This document shows positions 22,914-30,592 of a stretch of DNA of 35,396 bases, one piece after another. The DNA lies in assembly GCA_964556665.1 (NCBI GenBank), contig CAZKXU010000026.1, forward strand, positions 1 through 35,396. Reading direction: 5' to 3'. A program made the position numbers and the translations under genes. Under the pieces are notes generated by a model. It searched no databases, was not told where the DNA came from, and saw only the letters and a program-made list of their open reading frames with translations. The number at the start of each line of letters is the position of its first letter. Positions within the stretch are counted from its first letter, which is position 1. The DNA is from CAZKXU01 sp964556665. GTDB taxonomy: Bacteria; Bdellovibrionota_C; UBA2361; CAZKXU01.

Positions 22914-23165
22914 ATGCAGCTTATGGAATTTGGATTTACTCGGGAGGAGATAGGGCGGCTCTTGGTTGAGATAGGAGCATTCTGCTTCATTTTTGGCGCT
23001 ATCTTGACTCATGCGCCCTGGATAGTTAGCTGGTTTGGGAAGCTGCCCGGTGATTTTAAAGCCTCAGGCGAACGCTGGGCGTTTTATTTTCCGTTGACTT
23101 CGATGTTGTTGATTGCCGTTGTATTATCACTATTCTTAAATTTCGTGGGGAAGTTCATAAGGTGA
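22914..23165 (+). CDS. DUF2905 small membrane protein
   Basis: The product is 83 aa from ATG 22914; in-frame ATGs at 22887 and 22923 are alternatives, with AGGGATAGG just before 22914. Two membrane segments flank the DUF2905 signature 'WFGKLPGDFKASGERWAFYFPLTSMLL', of which GKLPGDF and FYFPLTS are the recognisable parts. The family is widespread and of unknown function. It is divergent from tatB (about 115 bp apart) and convergent with the methyltransferase gene 33 bp downstream. Confidence 0.85.
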   Translation: MQLMEFGFTREEIGRLLVEIGAFCFIFGAILTHAPWIVSWFGKLPGDFKASGERWAFYFPLTSMLLIAVVLSLFLNFVGKFIR

Positions 23166-23198
23166 TCAACCGGCGGGCGCATAGAGATCGATAAGGGC

Positions 23199-23921
23199 TC
23201 AGTTTTGCTTTCGCTGTACCATAGCCAAATGCTGATAAGCTAGTAAGCCTGGTAATAGATTCGAAGCCCACTCTCTTAGTGCAGATACAGTACGAAAAGC
23301 TTCATTGTCCCAGATAAATTTCGGTAGGATGAGCTCTAACGGTTCAATACTTGCAGCGAATTCTATGGTTTCGAGAGCTGATGCCGAATTAATCATTCTC
23401 TTCAAACGTCTTTTAGTAAACATCTGAAGATGAGTGCGATCTAGAATTCCTCGCCTGGTGTATTCAAAAAAGCCGAACAGTAAGGGGAAGCGAACACTCC
23501 AGTGAGCTATGTTTGGAACAGATATTAATATTACACCACCTACCTCCAGCATCGAATATGCCGTTAAAAAAAACTGCTCAGGTTCAGACATATGTTCCAA
23601 TACATCAAGGAGCAGAATTACCTTAAATTTCTTATTTTTCAGCGGTTCGAGGCTGCTATGAATTTCAGTGTATAGAGGTGTCAGTAGCTGCCTGGATTCT
23701 GGATCTACCTCCACTGCGTAGCTCTCCGTAAAGCCTAGCTCCTTTAAAATCTTGCCAATTACCCCTGATCCTGGCCCAATATCTAGTGTTGCACCGGTCT
23801 TAGTTTGGCTAGCAAAATAACTAGCAAGACGACTGGAAGCCCAACTGTGGCTTGAACCTAAAAAAGGCTTGGCTTCATATTTATCATGTGCAGCTTCGGT
23901 TGAATTCATTATAGTCACCAT
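23199..23921 (-). CDS. Class I SAM-dependent methyltransferase
   Basis: The product is 240 aa. Motif I 'TLDIGPGSGVIGKIL' (residues 46-54) binds S-adenosylmethionine; 'YAVEVDPE' ends strand 2 with its acidic residue, 'VILLLDVLEHMSEPEQFF' is motif IV/post-IV, and 'LEVGGVILISVPN' is the strand typical of Methyltransf_23/UbiG-like enzymes. The segment 'RRGILDRTHLQMFTKRRLKR' is common in relatives found near polysaccharide or lipid biosynthesis genes, but there are no such genes here, so the substrate is not assignable. No ribosome-binding site is clear for ATG 23921; a second ATG four codons later (23909) is possible. Confidence 0.85.
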   Translation of the reverse strand: MVTIMNSTEAAHDKYEAKPFLGSSHSWASSRLASYFASQTKTGATLDIGPGSGVIGKILKELGFTESYAVEVDPESRQLLTPLYTEIHSSLEPLKNKKFKVILLLDVLEHMSEPEQFFLTAYSMLEVGGVILISVPNIAHWSVRFPLLFGFFEYTRRGILDRTHLQMFTKRRLKRMINSASALETIEFAASIEPLELILPKFIWDNEAFRTVSALREWASNLLPGLLAYQHLAMVQRKQN

Positions 23922-23984
23922 TTAATAGGTATTGTTAATAACATAGGTGAGGGTTAATGGAAGCTCGAAACTTAACTATATAAT

Positions 23985-24707
23985 ATGACTAGATTTTTTA
24001 TAATAAGCTTATTTTTAATTGTGCCGCTACTGCATGCTGAGGGTCCGTCATCAGGCGCACTATTTGATAATGAACTAATGCCTGATGCAGTGCCATTGCA
24101 AAAGAAAAAGAAGCAGGGGCGCTCTTCTGCTAGGCCGCATAGCAATGTCGGACGGAGTCTGCCAACGCCTGACCCCCAGACTATGAAGCTCATAAATTTC
24201 ACGCCTAAGATTATAAAGCACTATCGTGCTGAGGAAGGTATGTCATTTCCTGAGCCGCGTTCTATCCCAGCATGGACTCCTCCTAAAGAATTGATAGCAC
24301 GCGCAGAGCAGGATTGGATAGCGAATCGTGAGAGGTTCCGTATCGAAGCAAGATCCTTCAATCCACTTCCAAGCTGTAAGGAGAATAAAACAGAGAGGGT
24401 TAGCCGTAGAGCTCCAAAAAATCAGGATCATAATATTGTACTTAATGATCAACTTTTTATCGATGATGAAATCTTGCCGGCTGGAGTTGACTCCCGTTTT
24501 GGCAAGCATGTGGTTGTGCGCCGCTACTCTACAAAGGAACCTAATTTTGATTCATATGTAACGCGAGGTAATCAGGTACAGTGCTTGCCTTATCGCGTAA
24601 GGGCAACCATCGCTAATATATTTAGACACTACGGGATCGATGCGCTTAAAAACTTTGACAACGATCCAAATGGTAAAGGGGAGGCTATAGATTGGTATGA
24701 GAAGTAA
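23985..24707 (+). CDS. Exported protein of unknown function, first of a three-gene operon
   Basis: The product is 240 aa with a signal peptide (residues 1-18, MTRFFIISLFLIVPLLHA). A low-complexity basic patch 'QKKKKQGRSSARP' lies near residues 39-51. The rest is rich in charged and aromatic residues and has only two cysteines, one in 'LPSCKEN' and one in 'VQCLPYRVRATIANIFRHYG'. I recognise no family. The last codons overlap the next gene by 11 nt. Both following genes also have signal peptides, so the three probably act together outside the cytoplasm. A remote link to a conjugation-type (TraW-like) protein is conceivable only through the neighbours. Confidence 0.75.
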   Translation: MTRFFIISLFLIVPLLHAEGPSSGALFDNELMPDAVPLQKKKKQGRSSARPHSNVGRSLPTPDPQTMKLINFTPKIIKHYRAEEGMSFPEPRSIPAWTPPKELIARAEQDWIANRERFRIEARSFNPLPSCKENKTERVSRRAPKNQDHNIVLNDQLFIDDEILPAGVDSRFGKHVVVRRYSTKEPNFDSYVTRGNQVQCLPYRVRATIANIFRHYGIDALKNFDNDPNGKGEAIDWYEK

Positions 24708-26259
24708 GTTGTCTGTGTTGATCCTCATTTTCATTTTTGTATTGTTAACCTCAACTCTCTACGCAGAGGATCTAACTTCAACTAACAAGTTTGAAGGTAC
24801 TGCCGCAGAGATATTTGTAGAGAAGAAATCCTCCGAAGCCCTGAACTATAATGACACTGGGTCTGCGGCTCTGGAGGTATGCTTAAGATCTAGGAGCAAT
24901 AGTATAGATCCTTCGATTGAGGTGGATCCTAGATGTGCTGCATTGATAGCTGCTGCAGAATTAGCAGGCAGTTTGCCAATCATAGAAAGCGGAAAATATT
25001 ACGGAGGAGCAGGCATCTCCGATGTAGTACAGGCCTACACTGACGATGCTAATGTGCATACTGATCATAGATATTTTGGGGCATGTCATCAGTATATAGT
25101 AGAGCCACTTGGCTGTTCTGTTGTTCCACCGCTTGATCGAGTTATTTATAATTGGCCTGTTGTCTCGGTCAGTATTGGGAATTTTTCAGAGACAAAACAT
25201 TTTACCAATAATCTTTATCTCGATTATAATCAAGGACTAAAAGGTAATTTTGAGTTGGAGCATTATGCTCGTGCGCAAGGGTATGCGGCAGGTGCGACAG
25301 GTGGCCTCCCTGTCAATTTGAACCTTGCTTCTCTCCCGCGCGAGGCAAAGCGGTTGCATGGAGCGCAGGGAGGTGTCAAGCAGGTAGCTTACCACCTAAC
25401 TCCAACATTGTTGCAGATGGCTTATAGCTCTGTTGATATAGCTGGAGCCGCAAGAGATCTTACCTCGCTGCTTTCAGAGGGAATCTCCCCGTACTCTTCA
25501 TACCATTTAAAAACTTTAGCTTATGAATATTATATAGCTCATAGGCTAGACGTGTTTTGTGGTTTAGATATGACGGGCGTCGGTCACCCTAAGTTAATTC
25601 CGCCGGAGTTAGTAAGTGATATTACAATGTATGCTGAAATGGCTACTAATTCAGGTTGGAGTGAGCAGAATTTTCCAAATGAAATGTCGAGTCTTAGAAG
25701 TAATCCAGCTATGTGTCTACAGGAGAATTTGGGTGCTAGTGGTTCGACGACGAATATGCTGCAACCACTTGCAGATAGTATCAGTGGAATAGGAGGTGGT
25801 TTTATTCCAGCACTTCCATCCCAATACTCTAAGTGCATAACTAACCTCGGTAGGACAAAGCCTGTAACTACGTTTTCCCAGGATCTAACGTCGGATGTTC
25901 CGCTCTCTCAGGTAATGTTATTCAAAGCTATAGATACAGAGCTTAGACTATCTGAATTGGGGCAGTTAGGCACTGTTGTGAATTACCTTGACCTGCTTCG
26001 AACAATTAACCCGCTGCCCGGAGATCAGCTGCAAATTGTTTATCCTAAAGGAAAAGTTGACCCAACTAATCCGGTGGGAGGGCTAAATCAATGTTTCGCA
26101 TATACAGGTACAGCTACTGCTGCTTCTAAGCTTGAGGAGCTTTATCAGAGAAACCCTATTGAGCATCCTGGTATGGTTACAATAACATTATGGAAAAAAT
26201 TTATAGGATGTACATTACCCGGTGAAGGAACAGTTTGTCAGGCTACTAAGCCTAGGTAG
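24697..26259 (+). CDS. Exported cysteine-rich protein, possibly TraU-like; unknown function
   Basis: The product is 520 aa. A signal peptide (residues 1-23, ending TSTLYA) is clear. About ten cysteines are spread through the mature part, e.g. 'EVCLRSRSN', 'DPRCAAL', 'FGACHQY', 'PLGCSVV', 'DVFCGLD', 'SKCITN', 'NQCFAY' and 'GCTLPGEGTVC', suggesting disulfides in the periplasm. The block 'VIYNWPVVSVSIGNFSETKH' and the Cys-rich layout recall TraU-family proteins of F-type and ICE conjugation systems, but similarity is not secure by eye. It overlaps the preceding gene by 11 nt and the next by 38 nt. No relaxase, coupling protein or TraG/TraB genes are in the window. Confidence 0.6.
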   Translation: MRSKLSVLILIFIFVLLTSTLYAEDLTSTNKFEGTAAEIFVEKKSSEALNYNDTGSAALEVCLRSRSNSIDPSIEVDPRCAALIAAAELAGSLPIIESGKYYGGAGISDVVQAYTDDANVHTDHRYFGACHQYIVEPLGCSVVPPLDRVIYNWPVVSVSIGNFSETKHFTNNLYLDYNQGLKGNFELEHYARAQGYAAGATGGLPVNLNLASLPREAKRLHGAQGGVKQVAYHLTPTLLQMAYSSVDIAGAARDLTSLLSEGISPYSSYHLKTLAYEYYIAHRLDVFCGLDMTGVGHPKLIPPELVSDITMYAEMATNSGWSEQNFPNEMSSLRSNPAMCLQENLGASGSTTNMLQPLADSISGIGGGFIPALPSQYSKCITNLGRTKPVTTFSQDLTSDVPLSQVMLFKAIDTELRLSELGQLGTVVNYLDLLRTINPLPGDQLQIVYPKGKVDPTNPVGGLNQCFAYTGTATAASKLEELYQRNPIEHPGMVTITLWKKFIGCTLPGEGTVCQATKPR

Positions 26260-26935
26260 TCTTACTTTATTACTACTAGTCGTGCCTCTTATGGCAGAGG
26301 AGGGCAGGGATCTTAATTTTTACCGGAAAGATTATGCAAAGTCGCCACTTGAATCGAAGGAGAGCGGCTTTACAGAGTTTGATAGTAAGGGTAAAGCCTC
26401 GGACAAGGCGGGATCTTCAGGCAGCGAGGCTGCGGATACAAATCACACACCTACACCTATCCCAACGCCAGCTCACCTTGGGGCCCCAAGAAAGATTTTA
26501 GCGCTTTCTCTTATATTAAACATTACGGATCAAGAGCATGCTAACATGATGTTCCAAAAGTTGAGCGAGCTTCTTAAATACTCCGGAATAAAGTTGAGTA
26601 TGCTATATTTAATCGGTGATAAGCCCTGGCTGGTAAGGGAGTCTCAATTAATTAAAGGGTTAGATGCGAAGGGGTATCTGATTAAATCCTATCCTACAGC
26701 ACCTCCAGGTTTTCCAATCTCTAAGTCCCCAACCTGGGTGCTGCATGCTGCAGAAGGGGAGATCCTGTTAGAGGCCATGCCTAACCCGATAGGATATTTT
26801 GATTCAAATGCAAACTTTTATCCTGGGGATCTTGATCCGAATGAAGCCAAGACAACCCTCAAGGATGTCCGTGACAAACGCAAGCAGGAGTTTTTGGAGA
26901 AGAAGGAGCGTAAGCAGCGGCAGACACCACATTGA
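26222..26935 (+). CDS. Exported protein with possible thioredoxin-like (TrbC-type) domain
   Basis: The product is 237 aa from a GTG start at 26222, chosen because it yields a full signal peptide (MKEQFVRLLSLGSLTLLLLV... cleaved near PLMA/EE). A linker 'NHTPTPIPTPAHLGAPR' (proline/threonine) precedes a globular domain: strand 'ILALSLILNIT', helix 'EHANMMFQKLSELLKYSGI', strand 'SMLYLIGD', then 'KSPTWVL', which could be the cis-proline strand of a thioredoxin fold. F-type TrbC and related conjugation proteins share this layout without the CxxC. The C-terminus is a highly charged helix. It overlaps the preceding gene by 38 nt. Assignment is inference; unrelated folds are possible. Confidence 0.55.
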   Translation: MKEQFVRLLSLGSLTLLLLVVPLMAEEGRDLNFYRKDYAKSPLESKESGFTEFDSKGKASDKAGSSGSEAADTNHTPTPIPTPAHLGAPRKILALSLILNITDQEHANMMFQKLSELLKYSGIKLSMLYLIGDKPWLVRESQLIKGLDAKGYLIKSYPTAPPGFPISKSPTWVLHAAEGEILLEAMPNPIGYFDSNANFYPGDLDPNEAKTTLKDVRDKRKQEFLEKKERKQRQTPH

Positions 26936-26978
26936 TTGAATGACCTTTTCAATTCCCTTGCATTCCGCTATTCTAGCA

Positions 26979-27062
26979 CCCTGGGACGGCAGAGCTCCAG
27001 CTCCGCAATTTTCGAGGCCCCATCATTTTTTTTGCGGAGCTGGAGCTCTGCGGTCCCAGGGG
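26979..27062 (+). repeat. 29-bp-stem hairpin covering the murC ribosome-binding site
   Basis: The left arm 26979-27007 and right arm 27033-27061 pair over 29 bp with one mismatch, around a 25-nt loop with a T run. The arms open with CCCTGGGACGGCAGAGCTCC. The outer CTGGGAC/GTCCCAG resembles the REP-like family at 28660 and 33272. The right arm ends AGGGGA, the only Shine-Dalgarno-like sequence before the murC ATG at 27067. Confidence 0.85.
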
Positions 27063-27066
27063 ACGT

Positions 27067-28455
27067 ATGTACAATCCTAAACTCCATTTCTACTTCTGCG
27101 GCATCGGCGGCTCCGGCATGTCCGGAATAGCTGAAGTCTTGTTAAACTTGGGATTTAAAGTCAGTGGATCCGATCTAAAGATTAATAACTCTTGTAAGCG
27201 GCTAGAAAAAATAGGTGCGAGAATCTTTACAGGACATGCAGCTTCAAATCTTCCAACAGACGCATCATTACTTGTGTTTTCAAGCGCAGTGCAGACTACC
27301 AATCCTGAACTAGTTGAAGCCTCACGCCGCGGCATCCCGATAGTTCGCCGTGCCGAAGTACTGGCTGAGCTAATGCGGCTTAGGTTTGGGGTTGCCGTAG
27401 CCGGTTCTCACGGCAAGACCACCACCACCAGTATGATTGCTACAATTATGGAGGCTGGAGGACTTGATCCAACAGTTGTCGTAGGTGGATGTATACAATC
27501 AATGAGTAGCGGAGCCAGGCTTGGAAAAAGTGAGTACTTAGTAGCTGAGACAGATGAGTCAGATAGAAGCTTTCTCTTGCTTAAACCGACTTTAGCAGTA
27601 GTAACGAACATAGATGCGGAGCATCTGAGTGCTTACGACTCGCTACGGCAGCTTGAGGAGTCTTTTGAGCAGTTTGTAAATGCGGTTCCGTTCTACGGAC
27701 TTGCGGTTTTATGTATAGACGATCTGAAAGTTAGAGATCTAGCAAAACGATATACTCGCCGCCAAATTACATACGGCTTCTCCTTAGACGCGCAGCTTAG
27801 AGCGGGGGATACAGAACAGGATCACGGTACCTGCAGAACCGTCGTGTATAGAGGCTCTGAAGTCTTATTCCCACTTGCCTTGCCGATTCCAGGTCGACAT
27901 ATGGTTCAGAATGCTTTAGCGGCAATAGCCGTTGGGCTCGAATTCGGTATTGATAAGAATAAAATCAGAGACGCCTTAGAGAATTTCAAAGGGGTCGAGA
28001 GACGCATGGAATTAAAAGGTGAGGTCAACGGCATAAAGGTTTTCAATGACTATGGACACCACCCAACAGAGATTAAAGCAACTTTAGCTGGACTAAAGGC
28101 CGGTTGGAAGAATGCAACTAATCGAATCTTTGTAGTCTTTGAGCCGCACCGCTATACTCGCACTAGGGACTGCTTTATAGATTTTATCACAGCCTTTCGA
28201 GATTGTGATGAATTGCTCCTCGCTCCAATATATGCAGCCAGTGAGGAGCCGATAGCAGGGATAACTTCTGAAAGGTTATATGAGGCTATAGATCATCCAG
28301 CCAAAGTGAATCTCCCTGCGCTTAATAATGCCAGCCAAATTATATTACCAAAGGCAGTTAGTGGTGATATAATCGTATGTCTTGGCGCAGGTCCTATAGG
28401 CGGATTGCCGGATGAGATAATCGCAGCTCTGCAGCAGAGGAGGGTGGCAGCCTAG
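27067..28455 (+). CDS. murC: UDP-N-acetylmuramate--L-alanine ligase MurC
   Basis: The product is 462 aa, normal for MurC. The N-terminal Rossmann motif 'CGIGGSGMSGIAEVLL' binds the UDP-sugar; the ATP loop is 'AGSHGKTTTTSMIA'; 'AETDESDRSFL' and 'FNDYGHHPTEIKATL' (the DYxHHPxE motif) are Mur-ligase signatures; 'VFEPHRYTRTRD' is typical of MurC. It adds L-alanine to UDP-MurNAc, the first step of stem-peptide assembly in the cytoplasm. The ATG is 5 nt after the end of a 29-bp hairpin that contains the ribosome-binding site. The TAG stop (28453-28455) lies within the terminal CTAG of a palindromic element, so the element fixes where the protein ends ('...RRVAA'). Confidence 0.96.
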   Translation: MYNPKLHFYFCGIGGSGMSGIAEVLLNLGFKVSGSDLKINNSCKRLEKIGARIFTGHAASNLPTDASLLVFSSAVQTTNPELVEASRRGIPIVRRAEVLAELMRLRFGVAVAGSHGKTTTTSMIATIMEAGGLDPTVVVGGCIQSMSSGARLGKSEYLVAETDESDRSFLLLKPTLAVVTNIDAEHLSAYDSLRQLEESFEQFVNAVPFYGLAVLCIDDLKVRDLAKRYTRRQITYGFSLDAQLRAGDTEQDHGTCRTVVYRGSEVLFPLALPIPGRHMVQNALAAIAVGLEFGIDKNKIRDALENFKGVERRMELKGEVNGIKVFNDYGHHPTEIKATLAGLKAGWKNATNRIFVVFEPHRYTRTRDCFIDFITAFRDCDELLLAPIYAASEEPIAGITSERLYEAIDHPAKVNLPALNNASQIILPKAVSGDIIVCLGAGPIGGLPDEIIAALQQRRVAA

Positions 28456-28637
28456 TGCTTCGCCAAATAAGTTTTTTCACGTATGGCGCGCAGCGTTGCC
28501 CCAGATTGGCACGCCTCGGAAGGAGGAAATCCGCAGCAATACTGGAGTATTGCGAGGATTTTCCGACTGAGAAGCGTGACAAGGTGGGGCAACGATGTGA
28601 TGCTAGACGTGAAAAAACTTATTTGGAGGAGCACTAG
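28452..28637 (+). repeat. Long-palindrome element (full copy) after murC
   Basis: Terminal arms at 28455-28482 and 28607-28634 match at 26 of 28 positions as inverted repeats, and CTAG occurs at both outer ends (28452-28455, 28634-28637). Pairing continues inwards: GTTGCCCC with GGGGCAAC, CGGAA..AAATCC with GGATTTTCCG, and GCAATAC/GTATTGC around a TGGA tip. The entire element can fold into one long imperfect hairpin. A 98%-like partial copy is at 1-100. Confidence 0.85.
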
Positions 28638-28659
28638 TAGAGAGTAACATAAGTTTTTT

Positions 28660-28735
28660 ACTGGGACCGCAGGCTTCCAGCCCACTACGCAGCGGCAGTA
28701 GATTCGTTTGCGGGCAAGATGCCCGCGGTCCCAGT
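28660..28735 (+). repeat. REP-like palindrome upstream of murB
   Basis: The outer arms are ACTGGGACCGC (28660) and GCGGTCCCAGT (ending 28735), with GGCTTCCAGCCC and GCGGGCAAGATGCCCGC inside. The right half equals the right arm of the perfect hairpin at 33272-33330. It lies 31 nt upstream of the murB start. Between murC and murB (28456-28766) there is nothing but this and the long-palindrome element. Confidence 0.85.
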
Positions 28736-28766
28736 GTGGGATTACTAGATAATATATATAGAATTA

Positions 28767-29675
28767 ATGAATACCTCTGAATTACAATCATCTGATCTCC
28801 CAGGCGGCGCCATAAAAATATCCTCTGATACTAGAGCAGCAAACTTAACTACTTTTTCTATCGGAGGAGCTTTAAAATGTTTAATTGAGGTATCCTCTCT
28901 TGAAGCCGCCTCGACATTGTATCGGAGAATCAGCGCTGCTTCTCTTCCCGTCAAATTTTTAGGGGCAGGTAGTAATCTCTTAATACCGGATGCCGGTCTA
29001 GATATCCCTGTTATAAGATTGGGTAGGCAGTTTAACTACTTTAAGCCCATAGCAAGCGGCATTTTCGAGGTCGGGGCAGCTACTTCCTTGATGAGGCTTT
29101 CCCGAACCTTGTCCGAAGAGGGTTTTTCAGGAACCGAATTTGCAGGCGGCATACCGGCTTCGATCGGTGGCGCGCTGCGTATGAATGCCGGTGCTCACGG
29201 GTCAGAGGTTTGTAATGTTCTTGAAGAGGTTACCTTTGTGCTTTCGCAGGGTGAGGTAGTCTCAGTAAAAGCAAAGGAGCTCAGCTTCTCCTATCGATAT
29301 TCCTCAATACCTAAAGAAGCGCTAATAACTTCAGCGAAAATCCGGTTAGCAGCAGGAGATCGGGAAAGATCTCGACAAAAACGACAGGAATACCTGGTAG
29401 AACGAAAAAGTCGCCAGCCCTTAAATATGCCCTCGGCGGGCTCCGTCTTTAAAAATCCGGATGTCAAAAATAGCGCCGGACGGCTGATTGATCAGGCAGG
29501 GCTTAAGGGGAGTGTGGTTGGAGGAGCAAAGGTATCAGAGCTTCACGGAAACTGGATTGTTAATCCTTTGCGGACTGCTTTAGCAGCTGATGTTGAAGCA
29601 TTAATTAAGCTCTGCCAGGAGCGGGTGCAGCAAGCTAGCGGAATTAAGCTTGAGGCAGAGATTGTTAGGTGGTAG
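28767..29675 (+). CDS. murB: UDP-N-acetylenolpyruvoylglucosamine reductase MurB
   Basis: The product is 302 aa, fitting the type II (B. subtilis-like) MurB. FAD-binding blocks are visible: 'TTFSIGGALKCLIEV', 'FLGAGSNLLIPDAG' and 'EFAGGIPASIGGALRMNAGA'. The catalytic region has 'SYRYSSIP', 'PSAGSVFKNP' (the active-site serine) and 'AGRLIDQAGLKG'. A C-terminal glutamate in 'GIKLEAEI' completes the site. It reduces the enolpyruvyl group to form UDP-MurNAc, the substrate for MurC. No clear Shine-Dalgarno precedes ATG 28767. ftsQ starts 10 nt downstream. Confidence 0.96.
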   Translation: MNTSELQSSDLPGGAIKISSDTRAANLTTFSIGGALKCLIEVSSLEAASTLYRRISAASLPVKFLGAGSNLLIPDAGLDIPVIRLGRQFNYFKPIASGIFEVGAATSLMRLSRTLSEEGFSGTEFAGGIPASIGGALRMNAGAHGSEVCNVLEEVTFVLSQGEVVSVKAKELSFSYRYSSIPKEALITSAKIRLAAGDRERSRQKRQEYLVERKSRQPLNMPSAGSVFKNPDVKNSAGRLIDQAGLKGSVVGGAKVSELHGNWIVNPLRTALAADVEALIKLCQERVQQASGIKLEAEIVRW

Positions 29676-29685
29676 TAGAGATTCT

Positions 29686-30456
29686 ATGCGTTACGTTTTA
29701 TTAGCAGGCATAGTTCTCATAGCAATTACCACACTCTGGTTAAAGCCATTATCTCGTCAAACCCCTGAATACCTTTTGGACTCACTCAGCTCTAGTCTTG
29801 ATGACCTCTTTTATACGAAGGAGGTAAGGTTCGATCCTGAACTTAAAGAGGAAAATTCTACACTTAGGGATCTACTACCGCTTCATTCTTCAACTGCTTG
29901 GTGGCTAATGAACGGCTCAACTATATCCGCTATCTTAACCCAGGATGCCAGAGTCCAAGCAGCTAATGTAGGACGGTGTTGGGGTAAGCTTTGGGGGTGT
30001 TTTGAGATTAAGATTACTTTAAGGGAGCCTGCCTTCGTTGCAGAGCTTGATGGCACAAGCTGGATTATCGGCAAAGATGGGGGATTTTTGAAGCCCGCCA
30101 GTGCAGCCGATTTAAATGTGTTGCCACTAGTCAGCGGCTTGGGCTCTGACTTGCAAGGGGTAAAGAGTTGGCTAGATTACCTGAACCGTGTCCTGCCAAT
30201 AGTTCAGTCAGAATCAGGATTGACTGTAAGGTCAATTAAGCTAATGAAAAATGGGGAGCTCCTTCTCTCCTTTAGAGAGGGGAATTTTACCGCACGCTTT
30301 GACTATGTCGTCGATGACTGGGCGCGCCTAAAAAATGAGGCATCCCGACTTAGACTCTTAGTTGCTGAAATGAAAGGGAATATTTCGACAGTCAGGGAAT
30401 TTGATCTGGCTTACGATCGGTTAGCAGTAGCAAAGATCGGACCGCAGCAGGAATAG
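29686..30456 (+). CDS. ftsQ: Cell division protein FtsQ-like
   Basis: The product is 256 aa. A membrane segment (residues 3-20, YVLLAGIVLIAITTLWL) follows an almost absent cytoplasmic tail, which is short for FtsQ. The periplasmic part contains 'LWGCFEIKITLREPAFVAEL' and 'TSWIIGKDGGFLKP', the FtsQ/DivIB pattern of a beta-strand ending in REP followed by W-x-x-(D)-x-x-G. Position between murB and ftsA supports the call. FtsQ bridges FtsBL and later division proteins. An in-frame TTG at 29650 inside murB would lengthen the N-terminus by 12 residues; ATG 29686 gives a cleaner start. Confidence 0.78.
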   Translation: MRYVLLAGIVLIAITTLWLKPLSRQTPEYLLDSLSSSLDDLFYTKEVRFDPELKEENSTLRDLLPLHSSTAWWLMNGSTISAILTQDARVQAANVGRCWGKLWGCFEIKITLREPAFVAELDGTSWIIGKDGGFLKPASAADLNVLPLVSGLGSDLQGVKSWLDYLNRVLPIVQSESGLTVRSIKLMKNGELLLSFREGNFTARFDYVVDDWARLKNEASRLRLLVAEMKGNISTVREFDLAYDRLAVAKIGPQQE

Positions 30457-30592
30457 GCTTATCATGGATATGTATAATATTAGCACTCTCATTGTTTGAA
30501 CCTCGATCTGCTCCGTTATTCCCTAAACGGTAGGCCTGAATAATTATAATTATCTCTTGAATTCATCCTACACTCCGCTTATCTTTAGTGAT

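Noticed and set aside
23985..26935. Complete conjugative element or integrated plasmid
   Set aside because: No relaxase, coupling ATPase, integrase, attachment-site repeats or tRNA flank the three genes; the surroundings are housekeeping genes.
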